Assembly (NCBI GenBank): GCA_944349855.1 | Contig: CALVNS010000023.1 | Coordinates: 1-40,694, forward strand | DNA from: an uncultured Eubacteriales bacterium | GTDB taxonomy: Bacteria > Bacillota > Clostridia > Christensenellales > Aristaeellaceae | Length of the DNA: 40,694 nucleotides | Reading direction: 5' to 3' | Made by a program: the position numbers and the translations under genes | The notes under the pieces: generated by a model | What the model was told of the DNA's origin: nothing | The model's database searches: none | Seen by the model: only the letters and a program-made list of their open reading frames with translations | In this document: in pieces, positions 1 through 7,677 of the stretch | Layout of the letters: each line of letters opens with the position of its first letter | Numbering within the stretch: position 1 is the stretch's first letter

Positions 1-563
1 TGCGCGTCGCGCGCCGCGGCACGGATCTGGCCCGTCTGAGCGTCGCCAACGACATCTCGCGCCATGTGGCTGCGGGCTGCATGGACGCCGCGCAGGCCGA
101 GCGCGCACTGCTGGCGCTGGCCGAATCCCCCGGGCCGCGCCAGGCGCTGTGCGTTGCAGCGGCGGGCGTCGGCGCGGCCATGTTTGCGCTGATGTTTCGC
201 GGCGGACCCGCTGCGGCGCTGGTGGCGCTGCTCTCGGGCGCGCTGACGCAGGCCGCCGTCCCGCTGATCGCGCGTGTGGAGTTGTCTCAGCCCGTTACGA
301 ATGTGTTGGGCGGCTTTCTTACGGCGCTCGTGGCCTACGGCATCAACTTTGCTTTCCCCTACGACACGCCCAACGCCGCCATTGCGGGCGGCATCATGCC
401 GCTGCTGTCGGGGCTGCTCATGACCAACGCCGTGCGCGACACGCTCTACGGCGACCTGGTCTCCGGCGTCTCCCGCGCGGCGGAGGCCCTGCTCATCGCC
501 GCGACGGTCGCCATTGGCGTGTTTGTCGCGCTGAAATTCTGGGCGTTCTTCGGGGGGCTGTGA
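1..563 (+). CDS. Threonine/serine exporter, N-terminal-half subunit (ThrE/DUF1212 type), 5' partial
   Basis: The reading frame is open from the first base of the window, so the start and most of the cytoplasmic part lie outside; about 186 residues are visible. The visible part begins with a soluble stretch (NDISRHVAAG region) of the kind that precedes the membrane domain in ThrE/DUF1212 proteins. It continues with about five hydrophobic segments rich in Gly and Ala, including a 'GGIMPLLSG' segment typical of the family. These proteins export threonine and serine in Corynebacterium; in Firmicutes the transporter is usually split into this larger subunit and a small partner, which follows here after 2 bases. 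An ATG at 66 could be mistaken for the start, but the codons upstream continue the family-like sequence. Substrate is inferred from the family only. Confidence 0.82.
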   Translation, partial: RVARRGTDLARLSVANDISRHVAAGCMDAAQAERALLALAESPGPRQALCVAAAGVGAAMFALMFRGGPAAALVALLSGALTQAAVPLIARVELSQPVTNVLGGFLTALVAYGINFAFPYDTPNAAIAGGIMPLLSGLLMTNAVRDTLYGDLVSGVSRAAEALLIAATVAIGVFVALKFWAFFGGL

Positions 564-565
564 TC

Positions 566-1012
566 ATGAAGCTCTACTTTGCCGTTTCCGCCGTCAGCGC
601 GTTCTTCGGGGCGGGCGCGTTCGCGCTGCTCTTTCACGCGCCGCTGCGCACGGTGTTTCCCTCCTGCCTGATTGCATCGGTGGGTTATCTGCTCTATGTC
701 GTGCTCGACGCTGCGGGCAACGGCACCGTCGCCTGCTATTTTTTCAGTTCGTTGGTCATGAGCGCGCTGTGCGAGCTGTCCGCGCGCCGCATGAAGACGC
801 CCGCGACCGTCTTTCTGACCTCGTCCCTGGTCACGCTCGTACCGGGCTTTGACCTGTTCCAGATCATGCTCTACCTGGCGCAGGGCGACGGCGCGCTGGC
901 CGCGTCGCACGCCATGACGGCGCTGCAGGGCGTCATGTCCATCGCCGCAGCGACGGCCGCATGCACGGTCGTCTTTCGCGCCGTCAAGCCGCACGCACGC
1001 CACACGGCGTGA
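566..1012 (+). CDS. Threonine/serine exporter, small membrane subunit (ThrE C-terminal-half / DUF3815 type)
   Basis: A 148-residue, almost entirely hydrophobic protein with about four to five membrane segments. It starts 2 bases after the stop of the larger ThrE subunit. The pairing of a DUF1212 protein with a small DUF3815 protein is the usual split form of the ThrE exporter in Firmicutes, so the two probably form one transporter. A 'LVPGFDLFQIMLYLAQGD' stretch near residues 92-109 fits the conserved 'VPG' segment of the family. The close spacing indicates translational coupling with the upstream gene. Confidence 0.8.
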   Translation: MKLYFAVSAVSAFFGAGAFALLFHAPLRTVFPSCLIASVGYLLYVVLDAAGNGTVACYFFSSLVMSALCELSARRMKTPATVFLTSSLVTLVPGFDLFQIMLYLAQGDGALAASHAMTALQGVMSIAAATAACTVVFRAVKPHARHTA

Positions 1013-1042
1013 GCAATGAGTTCATACAGAGGAGGGGCTCTC

Positions 1043-1753
1043 ATGTTTCAGGGCAAGGTGGCCGTCGTCACGGGCGGCGCGCACGGCATCGGTTTGGCCA
1101 TCGCGCAGGCGTTTGCGCGGGAGGGGGCAGCGGTATGCGTGATCGACCGCACGCCCAACCCATACTTCACCGGCGACGTGGGCGAGGAGGAGACGCTGCG
1201 CCGCTTTGCAGAGCGGGTGATTGCCGATCACGGGCGGGTGGACTTTCTCATTCACAACGCGCCGCCGCCCATGAAGGGCATCGACGCGTGCAGCTATGAG
1301 GAGTTCAACCGAGCGCTTCACATCGGCGTGACCGCGCCCTTCTATCTGACGAAGCTGTTCCTCCCGCACTTCGCGCCCGGCGCGGCGATCGTGAACATCT
1401 CCTCCTCGCGCGACCGCATGAGCCAGCCGCAGACGGAGAGCTACACCGCCGCCAAGGGCGGCATCTCGGCACTGACGCACGCGCTGGCCGTCAGCCTCTC
1501 GGGCCGGGTGCGGGTCAACTCGATCTCCCCCGGCTGGATCGACACGGAGTACATCGAATACCATGGCCCGGACGCCGCGCAGCATCCCGCAGGCCGGGTC
1601 GGCAACCCGTCGGATGTGGCCGCGCTGGCGCTGTTCCTGTGCTCGGACAAAGCGGGCTTCATCACGGGCGAAAACATCTGCGTCGACGGCGGCATGACGC
1701 GCCAGATGATCTATCACGGCGACTGCGGTTGGACGCTGGATCCGCACGCCTAA
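1043..1753 (+). CDS. Short-chain dehydrogenase/reductase (SDR) family oxidoreductase
   Basis: A 236-residue classical SDR, NAD(P)-dependent, substrate unknown. The nucleotide-binding motif TGGAHGIG is at residues 10-17. The central strand motif is HNAPP instead of the common NNAG (71-75). The catalytic set is Ser at about 120-121 in 'VNISS', Tyr134 and Lys138 in 'YTAAK'. 'SPGWIDTEY' and the C-terminal 'ENICVDGG' are standard for the family. An ATG at 1016 is in frame, but the strong ribosome binding site AGAGGAGGGG at 1028-1037 lies between it and the ATG at 1043, so 1043 is taken as the start. The gene follows the exporter genes by 30 bases and is closed by a terminator at 1761. Asp35 after the second strand ('VCVID') suggests NAD(H) preference, an inference only. 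Confidence 0.9.
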   Translation: MFQGKVAVVTGGAHGIGLAIAQAFAREGAAVCVIDRTPNPYFTGDVGEEETLRRFAERVIADHGRVDFLIHNAPPPMKGIDACSYEEFNRALHIGVTAPFYLTKLFLPHFAPGAAIVNISSSRDRMSQPQTESYTAAKGGISALTHALAVSLSGRVRVNSISPGWIDTEYIEYHGPDAAQHPAGRVGNPSDVAALALFLCSDKAGFITGENICVDGGMTRQMIYHGDCGWTLDPHA

Positions 1754-1760
1754 GCGCGCA

Positions 1761-1795
1761 AAGCCCTTCCGGGCGGTACCGGGAGGGCTTTTTTT
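1761..1795. terminator. Rho-independent terminator between convergent SDR and rluB genes
   Basis: An imperfect GC-rich hairpin (arms AGCCCTTCCGG and CCGGGAGGGCT) is followed on the + strand by seven T residues. On the - strand it ends in a shorter T run, so it may serve both convergent genes. Confidence 0.8.
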
Positions 1796-1810
1796 CATGC
1801 CGTCATTTCT

Positions 1811-2524
1811 TCACAGCGCGTAGAGCTTTTGCACCTCGTCCTGCGTCAGCTCGCGCCACTGGCCGGGCCTGAGCGCGCCCAGCGCCAGCGGGCCGAAGCG
1901 CACGCGCCGCAGCGCCAGCACGCGGTGGCCCACAGCCTCGAACATGCGGCGCACCTGGCGGTTGCGCCCCTCGTGGATCGTCACCTGCGCCACCGTCGCA
2001 AACGTCTCCTGCCGCACGACGGACACCTGCGCGGGGGCGGTGGGCCGCGCGTCGCCCGTCAGCGCGACGCCCTCGCACAGCCGACGCACGTCCTGCGGCG
2101 ACACGCTGCCCGTCACGCGCGCGATGTAGACCTTGTCCACCTCGCCGCGCGGGTGCAGCAGGCGCTGGACCAGCTCGCCGTCGTTGGTGAGCAGCAGCAG
2201 GCCCTCGCTGTCGTAGTCCAGCCGGCCGACCGGATAGATCCGCTCGGGCACCTCGCCGGCAAAGCGGTCGAGCACGGTCGCGCGGCCCCTGTCGTCGCTG
2301 ACGGTCGTCACCTCGCCCACCGGCTTGTAGTAGAGAATGTAGCGCTTGCGCGCCTCGGGCGCCACGGGCGCGCCGTCCAGCGTGACGCGCTGGCCCTCCT
2401 CGACCTGCGTGCCCAGCTGATCGACCGTCCGTCCGTCGACCGCCACGCGGCCCGCAAGGATGATCTCCTCGCACTTGCGCCGGGAGGCGACGCCGCACAG
2501 CGCCAGATATTTTTGCAGACGCAT
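1811..2524 (-). CDS. rluB: 23S rRNA pseudouridine synthase, RluB/RsuA family
   Basis: A 237-residue RsuA/RluB/RluE/RluF-family pseudouridine synthase. An S4 RNA-binding domain occupies residues 1-50 ('MRLQKYLALCGVASRRKCEE'). The catalytic motif GRLDYDSEGL at 100-109 supplies the nucleophilic Asp103. 'KVYIARVTG' and 'IHEGRNRQVRRMF' are the conserved C-terminal motifs. In Firmicutes the single RluB homologue modifies U2605-type positions of 23S rRNA; a small-subunit target as in RsuA cannot be excluded by sequence alone. The start at 2524 begins exactly with the S4 domain; the open frame extends upstream but overlaps the acetyltransferase gene. It lies 5 bases after the GNAT gene and is probably in one operon with it and the D,D-carboxypeptidase. 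Confidence 0.92.
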   Translation of the reverse strand: MRLQKYLALCGVASRRKCEEIILAGRVAVDGRTVDQLGTQVEEGQRVTLDGAPVAPEARKRYILYYKPVGEVTTVSDDRGRATVLDRFAGEVPERIYPVGRLDYDSEGLLLLTNDGELVQRLLHPRGEVDKVYIARVTGSVSPQDVRRLCEGVALTGDARPTAPAQVSVVRQETFATVAQVTIHEGRNRQVRRMFEAVGHRVLALRRVRFGPLALGALRPGQWRELTQDEVQKLYAL

Positions 2525-2529
2525 CGGCC

Positions 2530-3084
2530 TCACCTCGCACGCAGCTTGTAGTAGAAGAGCGCGCACGCCGGCAGCGCCGCCGGCCGCTCGCCCGTCCGCG
2601 CCAGGCCCGCATAGCGCATGCGGTCCACGCCGCCCAGCGCAAAGCCGCAGTGCTCCAGGAACTGGCAGGCCGCGGGGTTGGCGTCCTGCGTCTCCACGAC
2701 GAGGCCCTCGCACCCGTGCAGCGCCGCCCAGTCCATCGCCACGTCCAGCATCTCTCGCCCCAGCCCCTTGCGGCGCGCGGGGATGTCCACGCGCACGTCC
2801 GTCACGCGCGCCAGGCGGTTTTCGCTCTCCTCGACGGCGATCTGTCCGCACAGCGCGCCCTCCAGATAGCCGAAAAACACATCCCGGTCGCGCCGGCCCA
2901 GAAAGTCCGCCGCCTCCTCGTCCTCGCAGCCGCTCCGGCTCCACACGGCGCTGGCCAGCGGCCTGTATTCCAGCGCAAACCCGCCGCGCGTGAGGCGCAG
3001 CGCCGCCACCTCGCTGACCAAATAGCGGGGCTCGATTGCGTTGAGTTGTTTGGCATTGCTTTCGTCCATTCGAATGATCTTCAT
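2530..3084 (-). CDS. GNAT-family N-acetyltransferase
   Basis: A 184-residue GCN5-related acetyltransferase; substrate unknown. Motif A is visible as 'VTDVRVDIPARRKGLGREML' with the acetyl-CoA pyrophosphate loop R105-K106-G107-L108-G109. Motif B follows as 'GLVVETQDANPAACQFLEHCGF'. The sequence resembles streptothricin-acetyltransferase-like GNATs in its layout (an acidic 'CGQIAVEES' strand before motif A), but that is not enough to assign resistance. The start ATG has a clear AAGGAG about 6 bases upstream. It lies 15 bases after the D,D-carboxypeptidase and 5 bases before rluB. Confidence 0.85.
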   Translation of the reverse strand: MKIIRMDESNAKQLNAIEPRYLVSEVAALRLTRGGFALEYRPLASAVWSRSGCEDEEAADFLGRRDRDVFFGYLEGALCGQIAVEESENRLARVTDVRVDIPARRKGLGREMLDVAMDWAALHGCEGLVVETQDANPAACQFLEHCGFALGGVDRMRYAGLARTGERPAALPACALFYYKLRAR

Positions 3085-3099
3085 CGGTTGCTCCTTATG

Positions 3100-4215
3100 T
3101 CACTGCCAGCCGTTCAGCAGCGGCCAGCGCAGCAAAATGGTTCTAACGTTCACGGCAAAGGAACGGGCCTGCACATCCTGCGCCGCCACGAGCGGCACGG
3201 TGAGCAGCGTCTCACCTGCCAGCACGGCGCTGGCCGTGCCCAGTTCGTCGCCCGCGCGCACCGGGGCCTCGAGCTGTTCGGGCAGGTCGAGCACGAGCCG
3301 CACCTCCTCGCCCTGCTGGACCGGCACGGACAGATCCGACAGCGCCACCGCGCTCACCGCGTGCTCCACACCGCCGGAGACGGGCACGACCCGCGCGTCC
3401 TGACCGGCGCTGTAGAGTGTGAGCATGCCGTAGCGTTCAAAGCAGTCGTCCATCAGGCGCGCCGCCTCATCGAACCACTCGGGACAGTTGAGCAGCGCGC
3501 CCACGAGCTCCAGCCCGTCCCGCTGCGCGCCGAACACGAGGCAGCGCCCCGCCGCGCGCGTGTAGCCGGTCTTGACGCCCGTGGCGCCCGGATAGTCGGA
3601 CAGCAGGCGGTTCTTGTTCTGCAGCTGCCGGTCGTAGTCGCGCCCCTCCCAGGGGATGGACGCGCGCTGCGTGGAGACGATCCGGCGAAAGGCGGGAATC
3701 GTCATCGCATAGCGCGAGATGAGCGCCAGGTCGCGCGCTGTGGTGTAGTGGCCGTCCATGGGCAGGCCGTGCGGCGTGACAAAGTGCGTGTTTTGCGCGC
3801 CCAGCTCCCGCGCGCGCGCATTCATGAGCTGGGCAAACCCCTCCACGCTGCCGCCCAGGTGCTCCGCGATGGCGACGGCCGCATCGTTACCCGAGGCCAG
3901 CATCAGCCCCAAAAGCATCTGCCCCAGAGGCAGCGTCTCGCCCAGGTTCAGGTAGATCGACGTGCCGGGCACGCCATAGGCATTCTCCGAGCAGGTGACG
4001 GGCTCGTCCGGCTCCCCCATCTCCAGGGCCAGCAGCGCCGTCATCACCTTGGTGGTGGAGGCCATGGGCAGCTGCACGTCCGCCTCGTACTCAAAGAGCA
4101 CACGCCCCGTCGTCAGCTCCATGATGCAAACGGCCGCCGCACTCGTCTGTGCCCGCGCCACTCCATTATACAGGACGAGCAGCGCCGTGAAAAGACCCGC
4201 GATCCATCTTTTCAT
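3100..4215 (-). CDS. Serine-type D-Ala-D-Ala carboxypeptidase (PBP5/DacF family)
   Basis: A 371-residue low-molecular-weight penicillin-binding protein of the S11 peptidase family, which trims the terminal D-Ala from peptidoglycan pentapeptides outside the membrane. Residues 1-22 form a Sec signal peptide ending in 'ARA'. The active-site motifs are S53-T-T-K56, S108-G-N110 and K215-T-G217. The C-terminal part from about residue 260 matches the beta-rich PBP5 C-terminal domain, ending in a basic-hydrophobic stretch (LLRWPLLNGW) that may sit on the membrane. Length is usual for DacF/DacB. In endospore formers some paralogues act on cortex, but nothing here distinguishes a vegetative from a sporulation role. 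First gene of a leftward operon with a GNAT and rluB. Confidence 0.93.
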   Translation of the reverse strand: MKRWIAGLFTALLVLYNGVARAQTSAAAVCIMELTTGRVLFEYEADVQLPMASTTKVMTALLALEMGEPDEPVTCSENAYGVPGTSIYLNLGETLPLGQMLLGLMLASGNDAAVAIAEHLGGSVEGFAQLMNARARELGAQNTHFVTPHGLPMDGHYTTARDLALISRYAMTIPAFRRIVSTQRASIPWEGRDYDRQLQNKNRLLSDYPGATGVKTGYTRAAGRCLVFGAQRDGLELVGALLNCPEWFDEAARLMDDCFERYGMLTLYSAGQDARVVPVSGGVEHAVSAVALSDLSVPVQQGEEVRLVLDLPEQLEAPVRAGDELGTASAVLAGETLLTVPLVAAQDVQARSFAVNVRTILLRWPLLNGWQ

Positions 4216-4278
4216 CCGTTTCCCCCCTCCGCGTCCATGTCAACAGCGTATGCGCGGACCCTTTGCCGCATCCCTTTA

Positions 4279-4308
4279 TTGACAAATGCGCCCCGTCTGT
4301 TCTATGAT
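4279..4308 (+). promoter_or_regulatory. Sigma-A-type promoter for hisS
   Basis: TTGACA at 4279-4284 and TATGAT at 4303-4308 are separated by 18 bases. The leader to the start codon at 4340 is only about 25 bases, so there is no space for a T-box, the usual control of aminoacyl-tRNA synthetase genes in Firmicutes. Confidence 0.75.
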
Positions 4309-4339
4309 AAGCTATCTGACACAAAGGAGCCGGTTTGAC

Positions 4340-5587
4340 ATGAAGATCCAGCCTTTAAAGGGCATGCGCGACTATCTGCCGTATGAAATGCGCCTGCGCG
4401 ACTACGTGCAGGGCGAAATCCTCAAGACCTACCGCGCCAGCGGATTTGAGCGCATCGCCACGCCGATGCTCGAGGACATCGAAAACCTGGACAAGAGCGA
4501 CGGCGGCGAAAACCTGAACCTCATCTTCAAAGTGCTCAAGCGCGGCGAGAAGCTCGAGGCTGCGCTGGCCAGTGGGGATGAGCGCGCGCTGTCGGATATG
4601 GGCCTGCGCTATGACCTGACGCTGCCCCTCTCCCGCTATTATGCGGCCAACCGTGCGCATCTGCCCACGCCCTTCAAGGTCATCCAGACGGACCGGGTGT
4701 TTCGTGCGGAGCGTCCACAGAAGGGCCGCATGCGCGAATTCGTGCAGTGCGACATCGACATTTTGGGCGACGAGAGCGTAAACGCCGAGATCGAACTGAT
4801 CGACGTGACGGCCCGCGCGCTGCTGGCCATCGGCTTTGCGGACTTCACGGTCAACGTCAACGATCGCCGGCTCCTGCGCGGCATGCTGCGCGCGATGGGC
4901 TTTGAGGCCGATTCGCTGGAGAGCGTGTGCGTCACATTTGACAAGATGGACAAGGTCGGCGTGGACGGCGTGTGCGCAGAGCTGACCGACAAGGGCATGC
5001 CTGCCGGGGCGATCGACGCGCTGGGCGCGTTCCTGCGCGAAGGGGAATTTGGCCTGGAGCGCGTAGCGGCCCTGTGCGGGGACGACGCGCTCGCGGACGG
5101 TCTGCGCCGCGTGCTGGATGCCGCATCCGCGCTCGCCGGGGGACGCTATCGCGTCGCCTACTGTCCGTCGCTCGTGCGCGGGCAGGGGTACTATACGGGC
5201 ATGGTCTTCGAAATCGTGTGCGAGGGCTTCCCCGGCTCCGTGGCCGGCGGCGGGCGCTACGACGAGATGATCGGCAAGTTCATCGGGCAGAAGGTGCCCG
5301 CGGTCGGCTTCTCCATCGGCTTTGAGCGCATCTGTTCCATCCTGTTGGAGCGTGGATTCGCCCTGCCTGAGGACAAGCGCAAGCTCGCGCTGCTCTACCG
5401 CCCGGAGGCGGACTTTGCCCAGGTGCTGCAAAAGGCCGCACGCCTGCGCGAGACGTACGTGGTGACAGTCCTGCCCCAGCAGAAGAAGCTGGGCAAGCAG
5501 CTGAGCGCGCTGGAGAGCGCAGGTTACTGCGCCGCCGCATTTTCCGACAACGACGACATCAAGCAATTGGGCCAGCAGGCAGAATAA
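4340..5587 (+). CDS. hisS: Histidyl-tRNA synthetase (class II), subtype with eukaryote-like motif 2 and short C-terminus
   Basis: A 415-residue class II synthetase that charges tRNA-His. Motif 2 region is 'DRVFRAERPQKGRMREFVQCDID' (near 118-140, described by key residues R122, R130, E133, Q136). The histidine-binding segment is 'LVRGQGYYTG' (278-287) with the conserved Arg280. Motif 3 is 'GFSIGFERI' (323-331). 'RYDLTLPLSRYYA' (90-102) and 'EFVQCDIDI' resemble the eukaryotic/archaeal subtype more than E. coli HisS. The LDYY signature common in bacteria reads QGYY. The C-terminal anticodon-binding domain is short: after 'PQQKKLGKQL' it ends within about 35 residues. A regulatory HisZ is unlikely because motif 2 and Arg280 are intact. 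The ATG at 4340 has AAAGGAG 10 bases upstream; upstream in-frame ATGs at 4286 and 4307 lie in the promoter. Confidence 0.85.
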   Translation: MKIQPLKGMRDYLPYEMRLRDYVQGEILKTYRASGFERIATPMLEDIENLDKSDGGENLNLIFKVLKRGEKLEAALASGDERALSDMGLRYDLTLPLSRYYAANRAHLPTPFKVIQTDRVFRAERPQKGRMREFVQCDIDILGDESVNAEIELIDVTARALLAIGFADFTVNVNDRRLLRGMLRAMGFEADSLESVCVTFDKMDKVGVDGVCAELTDKGMPAGAIDALGAFLREGEFGLERVAALCGDDALADGLRRVLDAASALAGGRYRVAYCPSLVRGQGYYTGMVFEIVCEGFPGSVAGGGRYDEMIGKFIGQKVPAVGFSIGFERICSILLERGFALPEDKRKLALLYRPEADFAQVLQKAARLRETYVVTVLPQQKKLGKQLSALESAGYCAAAFSDNDDIKQLGQQAE

Positions 5588-5593
5588 ACGTAC

Positions 5594-5616
5594 GGCCGCC
5601 GGAATCTCCGGCGGCC
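5594..5616. terminator. Intergenic hairpin between convergent hisS and gerW-like genes
   Basis: A perfect 10-bp stem (GGCCGCCGGA with TCCGGCGGCC) and a 3-base loop, followed on the + strand by GGTTTTC. The T run is short, so termination is probable rather than certain. Confidence 0.65.
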
Positions 5617-5621
5617 GGTTT

Positions 5622-6110
5622 TCACTCTCCTGCGCCCGTCTCCTTGTCCAGATCCTGCGGCAGGGGCGTCACCGTGAACGCCCGCGAAGCCCCGTCCTCC
5701 GGAGCCTGCTTCTCCTTGGGTTCGTCCTCGTCGCACAGCATGTTCTTCAGATCGCCCACCACCTGTGGAATCAGTTCCACGATGCGGTCCACCGGCGTGG
5801 CATAGTTGGCGCTGAGCAGCTTCACCTGTCCGCCGCCCGAGACCAGAAAGCCCACAGGATTGACCGATACGCCCGCGCCGCTGCCGCCAGCAAAGGGGCG
5901 CGCCTCCTCCTGCGGGGCGCCGGGCGTCCGGCTGTCCATGCCATATTCGCCGCCGCCTGCCACAAAGCCGAACGATACGCGCGAGATGGGGATGATCGTC
6001 ACGCCCTCCGCCGTCTGCACGGGATCGCCAACGACGGTGTTCACGTCCACCATGTCGCGGATGTTTTCCATCGTCGTGCCCATCAAGCTCTCAATGGGAT
6101 GCCTGTCCAT
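5622..6110 (-). CDS. GerW/YtfJ-family spore protein
   Basis: A 162-residue protein matching the GerW (YtfJ) sporulation family: 'HPIESLMGTTMENIRDMVDV', 'IIPISRVSFGFVAGGGEYG' and 'GSGAGVSVNPVGFLV' are the conserved blocks, in the usual order. In Bacillus, GerW is made in the forespore and is needed for full germination response. The C-terminal 35 residues are an acidic, poorly conserved tail. The ATG at 6110 has AAGGGG 8 bases upstream and gives the family's normal N-terminus; the ATG at 6128 in frame overlaps the stop of the upstream gene and lacks a clear binding site. It follows a ytfI-like gene, the same order as in Bacillus. Confidence 0.9.
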   Translation of the reverse strand: MDRHPIESLMGTTMENIRDMVDVNTVVGDPVQTAEGVTIIPISRVSFGFVAGGGEYGMDSRTPGAPQEEARPFAGGSGAGVSVNPVGFLVSGGGQVKLLSANYATPVDRIVELIPQVVGDLKNMLCDEDEPKEKQAPEDGASRAFTVTPLPQDLDKETGAGE

Positions 6111-6124
6111 TTCGTTTCGCCCCT

Positions 6125-6709
6125 TCATCGCAATTTTGCGGGGATCGCGCGGCGCGCCGAGCGGCGCAGGCCGTGCAGCAGCCCCAGCGCCGCCGTGGCC
6201 ATAATGTCCCCCGGCAGCACGACGATTATGCATCGAAGCGAAGCCAGCAGCGCGGGCTGCGCAAAGTCCGGCTCCACCCGCAGGCGCGGCGCCACGCGCA
6301 GCCGGCGCCGCAGCGCGCCGGAGAGCGCCGCCAGCGCGCCCATCAGCGCGCCGCACAGACGTGCCGTGTCCGCGGCCTGCGAGCAGCCCAGCCGCACATC
6401 TGCCTCCAGCCGCCGCACGTGCACATGCCGCGCGATGTAGCGGCGCGCACGCCGGTTTTGCAGCGCAGGCCGCACGACCGAGCGCGCGGGCAGCGACAGG
6501 GGCGCGCCTTGCCGGCCATCCCGACCGCGCGGACGGACGGAGAAGAACAGCCCGCTCTCGCCGCGCTCAACGATGCCGTCAAATTGCAGCGTGAAGAAGA
6601 GCGCATGCAGACGCAGTTGTACGGTCGAGCGTTCGCCGATGTCCACGCGCGCGATGATGCGCAGCGGCAGGACCATCAGCACGTACAGCAACGTCGTCAC
6701 ATATACCAA
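6125..6709 (-). CDS. DUF2953 (YtfI-like) membrane-associated protein
   Basis: A 194-residue protein with an N-terminal membrane segment (residues 2-18, 'VYVTTLLYVLMVLPLRI') followed by a beta-rich, very Arg-rich domain. DUF2953 proteins lie immediately upstream of gerW/ytfJ in Bacillus and Clostridia, and that position is the main support here. Its molecular role is not known; the pairing suggests a role in spore formation or germination. The likely start is TTG at 6709, with GGAGGAGGGA about 6 bases upstream; the nearby ATG at 6714 is out of frame and stops after five codons. The frame ends just ahead of the gerW-like start, so the two are coupled. Confidence 0.75.
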   Translation of the reverse strand: MVYVTTLLYVLMVLPLRIIARVDIGERSTVQLRLHALFFTLQFDGIVERGESGLFFSVRPRGRDGRQGAPLSLPARSVVRPALQNRRARRYIARHVHVRRLEADVRLGCSQAADTARLCGALMGALAALSGALRRRLRVAPRLRVEPDFAQPALLASLRCIIVVLPGDIMATAALGLLHGLRRSARRAIPAKLR

Positions 6710-6771
6710 GCCATTCCCTCCTCCGTCTTCCCGATTTTTCCCATTTTGTCAGCATTTGATGCGTCTTTTCT

Positions 6772-6800
6772 TTGCGCTGCGGGCGGGAATCGTGTATAAT
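6772..6800 (+). promoter_or_regulatory. Candidate promoter for the exoA-yfcE-GT39 transcription unit
   Basis: TTGCGC at 6772-6777 and a perfect TATAAT at 6795-6800 are separated by 17 bases. It lies about 70 bases before the start of the exonuclease gene and diverges from the ytfI-like gene. Confidence 0.6.
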
Positions 6801-6868
6801 AAGGAGATGAAATCTGGTCCGGATCTGCTTTGACCTGCATGCATCCGGCGAAAGGAGGAGGCGACCGC

Positions 6869-7624
6869 ATGAAGCTGATCTCGTGGAACGTCAACGGCCT
6901 GCGCGCGTGCCTCACCAAGGGCTTTCTGGACTATTTCAACGCTCAGCAGGCGGATCTATTCTGTCTGCAGGAGACGAAGATGCAGCCGGATCAGGCGCAG
7001 GTGGATACGCCCGGCTACACCCAGCTTTGGAACAGCGCGGTCAAGAAGGGCTATTCCGGCACGGCGGTCTTTGCCAAGGTGCCGCCGCTCTCGGCGCGCA
7101 TGGGGCTTGGACTGGAGGAGCACGACCAGGAGGGCCGCGTGATCACGCTGGAATATCCCGGCTTTTTCCTTGTAAACGTCTATACGCCCAACGCCCAGCG
7201 CGAGCTGACGCGTCTTGCCTACCGCATGCGCTGGGAGGAGGACTTCCGCGCATACCTCAAGCGCCTGGATGCCGACAGGCCAGTCGTCGTCTGCGGCGAC
7301 ATGAACGTCGCGCATCAGGAGATCGACCTGAAAAACGCCCGGGCCAACGTGGGCAATGCAGGCTTCACCGACGAAGAGCGCGCGCAGATGACCAAGACGC
7401 TGGAAAGCGGCTTTGTCGACACGTTCCGCTACCTCTACCCGGACAGGACAGGCTGCTACTCTTGGTGGTCGTATATGTTCAATGCCCGCAAGAACAACGC
7501 CGGTTGGCGCATTGACTACTTTCTCGTGTCCGAGCGCGTCAAGGACCGCATCCGGGATGCACGCATCGACGCGCAGGTCTACGGCAGCGACCACTGCCCT
7601 GTCGTGCTGGAGATCGATCTGTAA
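6869..7624 (+). CDS. exoA: Exodeoxyribonuclease III / AP endonuclease (ExoA/XthA family)
   Basis: A 251-residue metal-dependent endonuclease/exonuclease that cleaves DNA 5' to abasic sites in base-excision repair. Conserved residues are N7 and N9 ('SWNVNGLRA'), E35 ('LQETK'), D144 and N146 ('CGDMNVAH'), and the catalytic pair D241-H242 ('GSDHCPV'). Length and motif spacing are normal for the ExoA type. The ATG at 6869 follows AAAGGAGGAG by 8 bases, which favours it over the in-frame ATGs at 6830 and 6839. It begins the + strand run that continues with a phosphodiesterase 53 bases downstream. Confidence 0.96.
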   Translation: MKLISWNVNGLRACLTKGFLDYFNAQQADLFCLQETKMQPDQAQVDTPGYTQLWNSAVKKGYSGTAVFAKVPPLSARMGLGLEEHDQEGRVITLEYPGFFLVNVYTPNAQRELTRLAYRMRWEEDFRAYLKRLDADRPVVVCGDMNVAHQEIDLKNARANVGNAGFTDEERAQMTKTLESGFVDTFRYLYPDRTGCYSWWSYMFNARKNNAGWRIDYFLVSERVKDRIRDARIDAQVYGSDHCPVVLEIDL

Positions 7625-7677
7625 CCGCCCGCCTTCGCCCGCAGGGGCGTTCATCATCATTTACAAGGAGGATTGTT

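Noticed and set aside
2530-3084. Streptothricin acetyltransferase assignment for the GNAT gene
   Set aside because: General layout is similar, but motifs visible are common to many GNAT proteins and do not identify the substrate.
2650-4338. A 562-codon + strand frame opposite the GNAT and D,D-carboxypeptidase genes
   Set aside because: It crosses two genes and their junction, has His/Arg/Gln-rich composition and no ribosome binding site match.
4309-4339. T-box riboswitch ahead of hisS
   Set aside because: The likely transcript leader is about 25 bases, far too short for a T-box, and no antiterminator or specifier loop is visible.
5622-6356. A longer - strand start for the gerW-like gene, reaching 6356
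   Set aside because: The extra N-terminus is the wrong-frame reading of the ytfI-like gene; the family sequence starts at the ATG at 6110.
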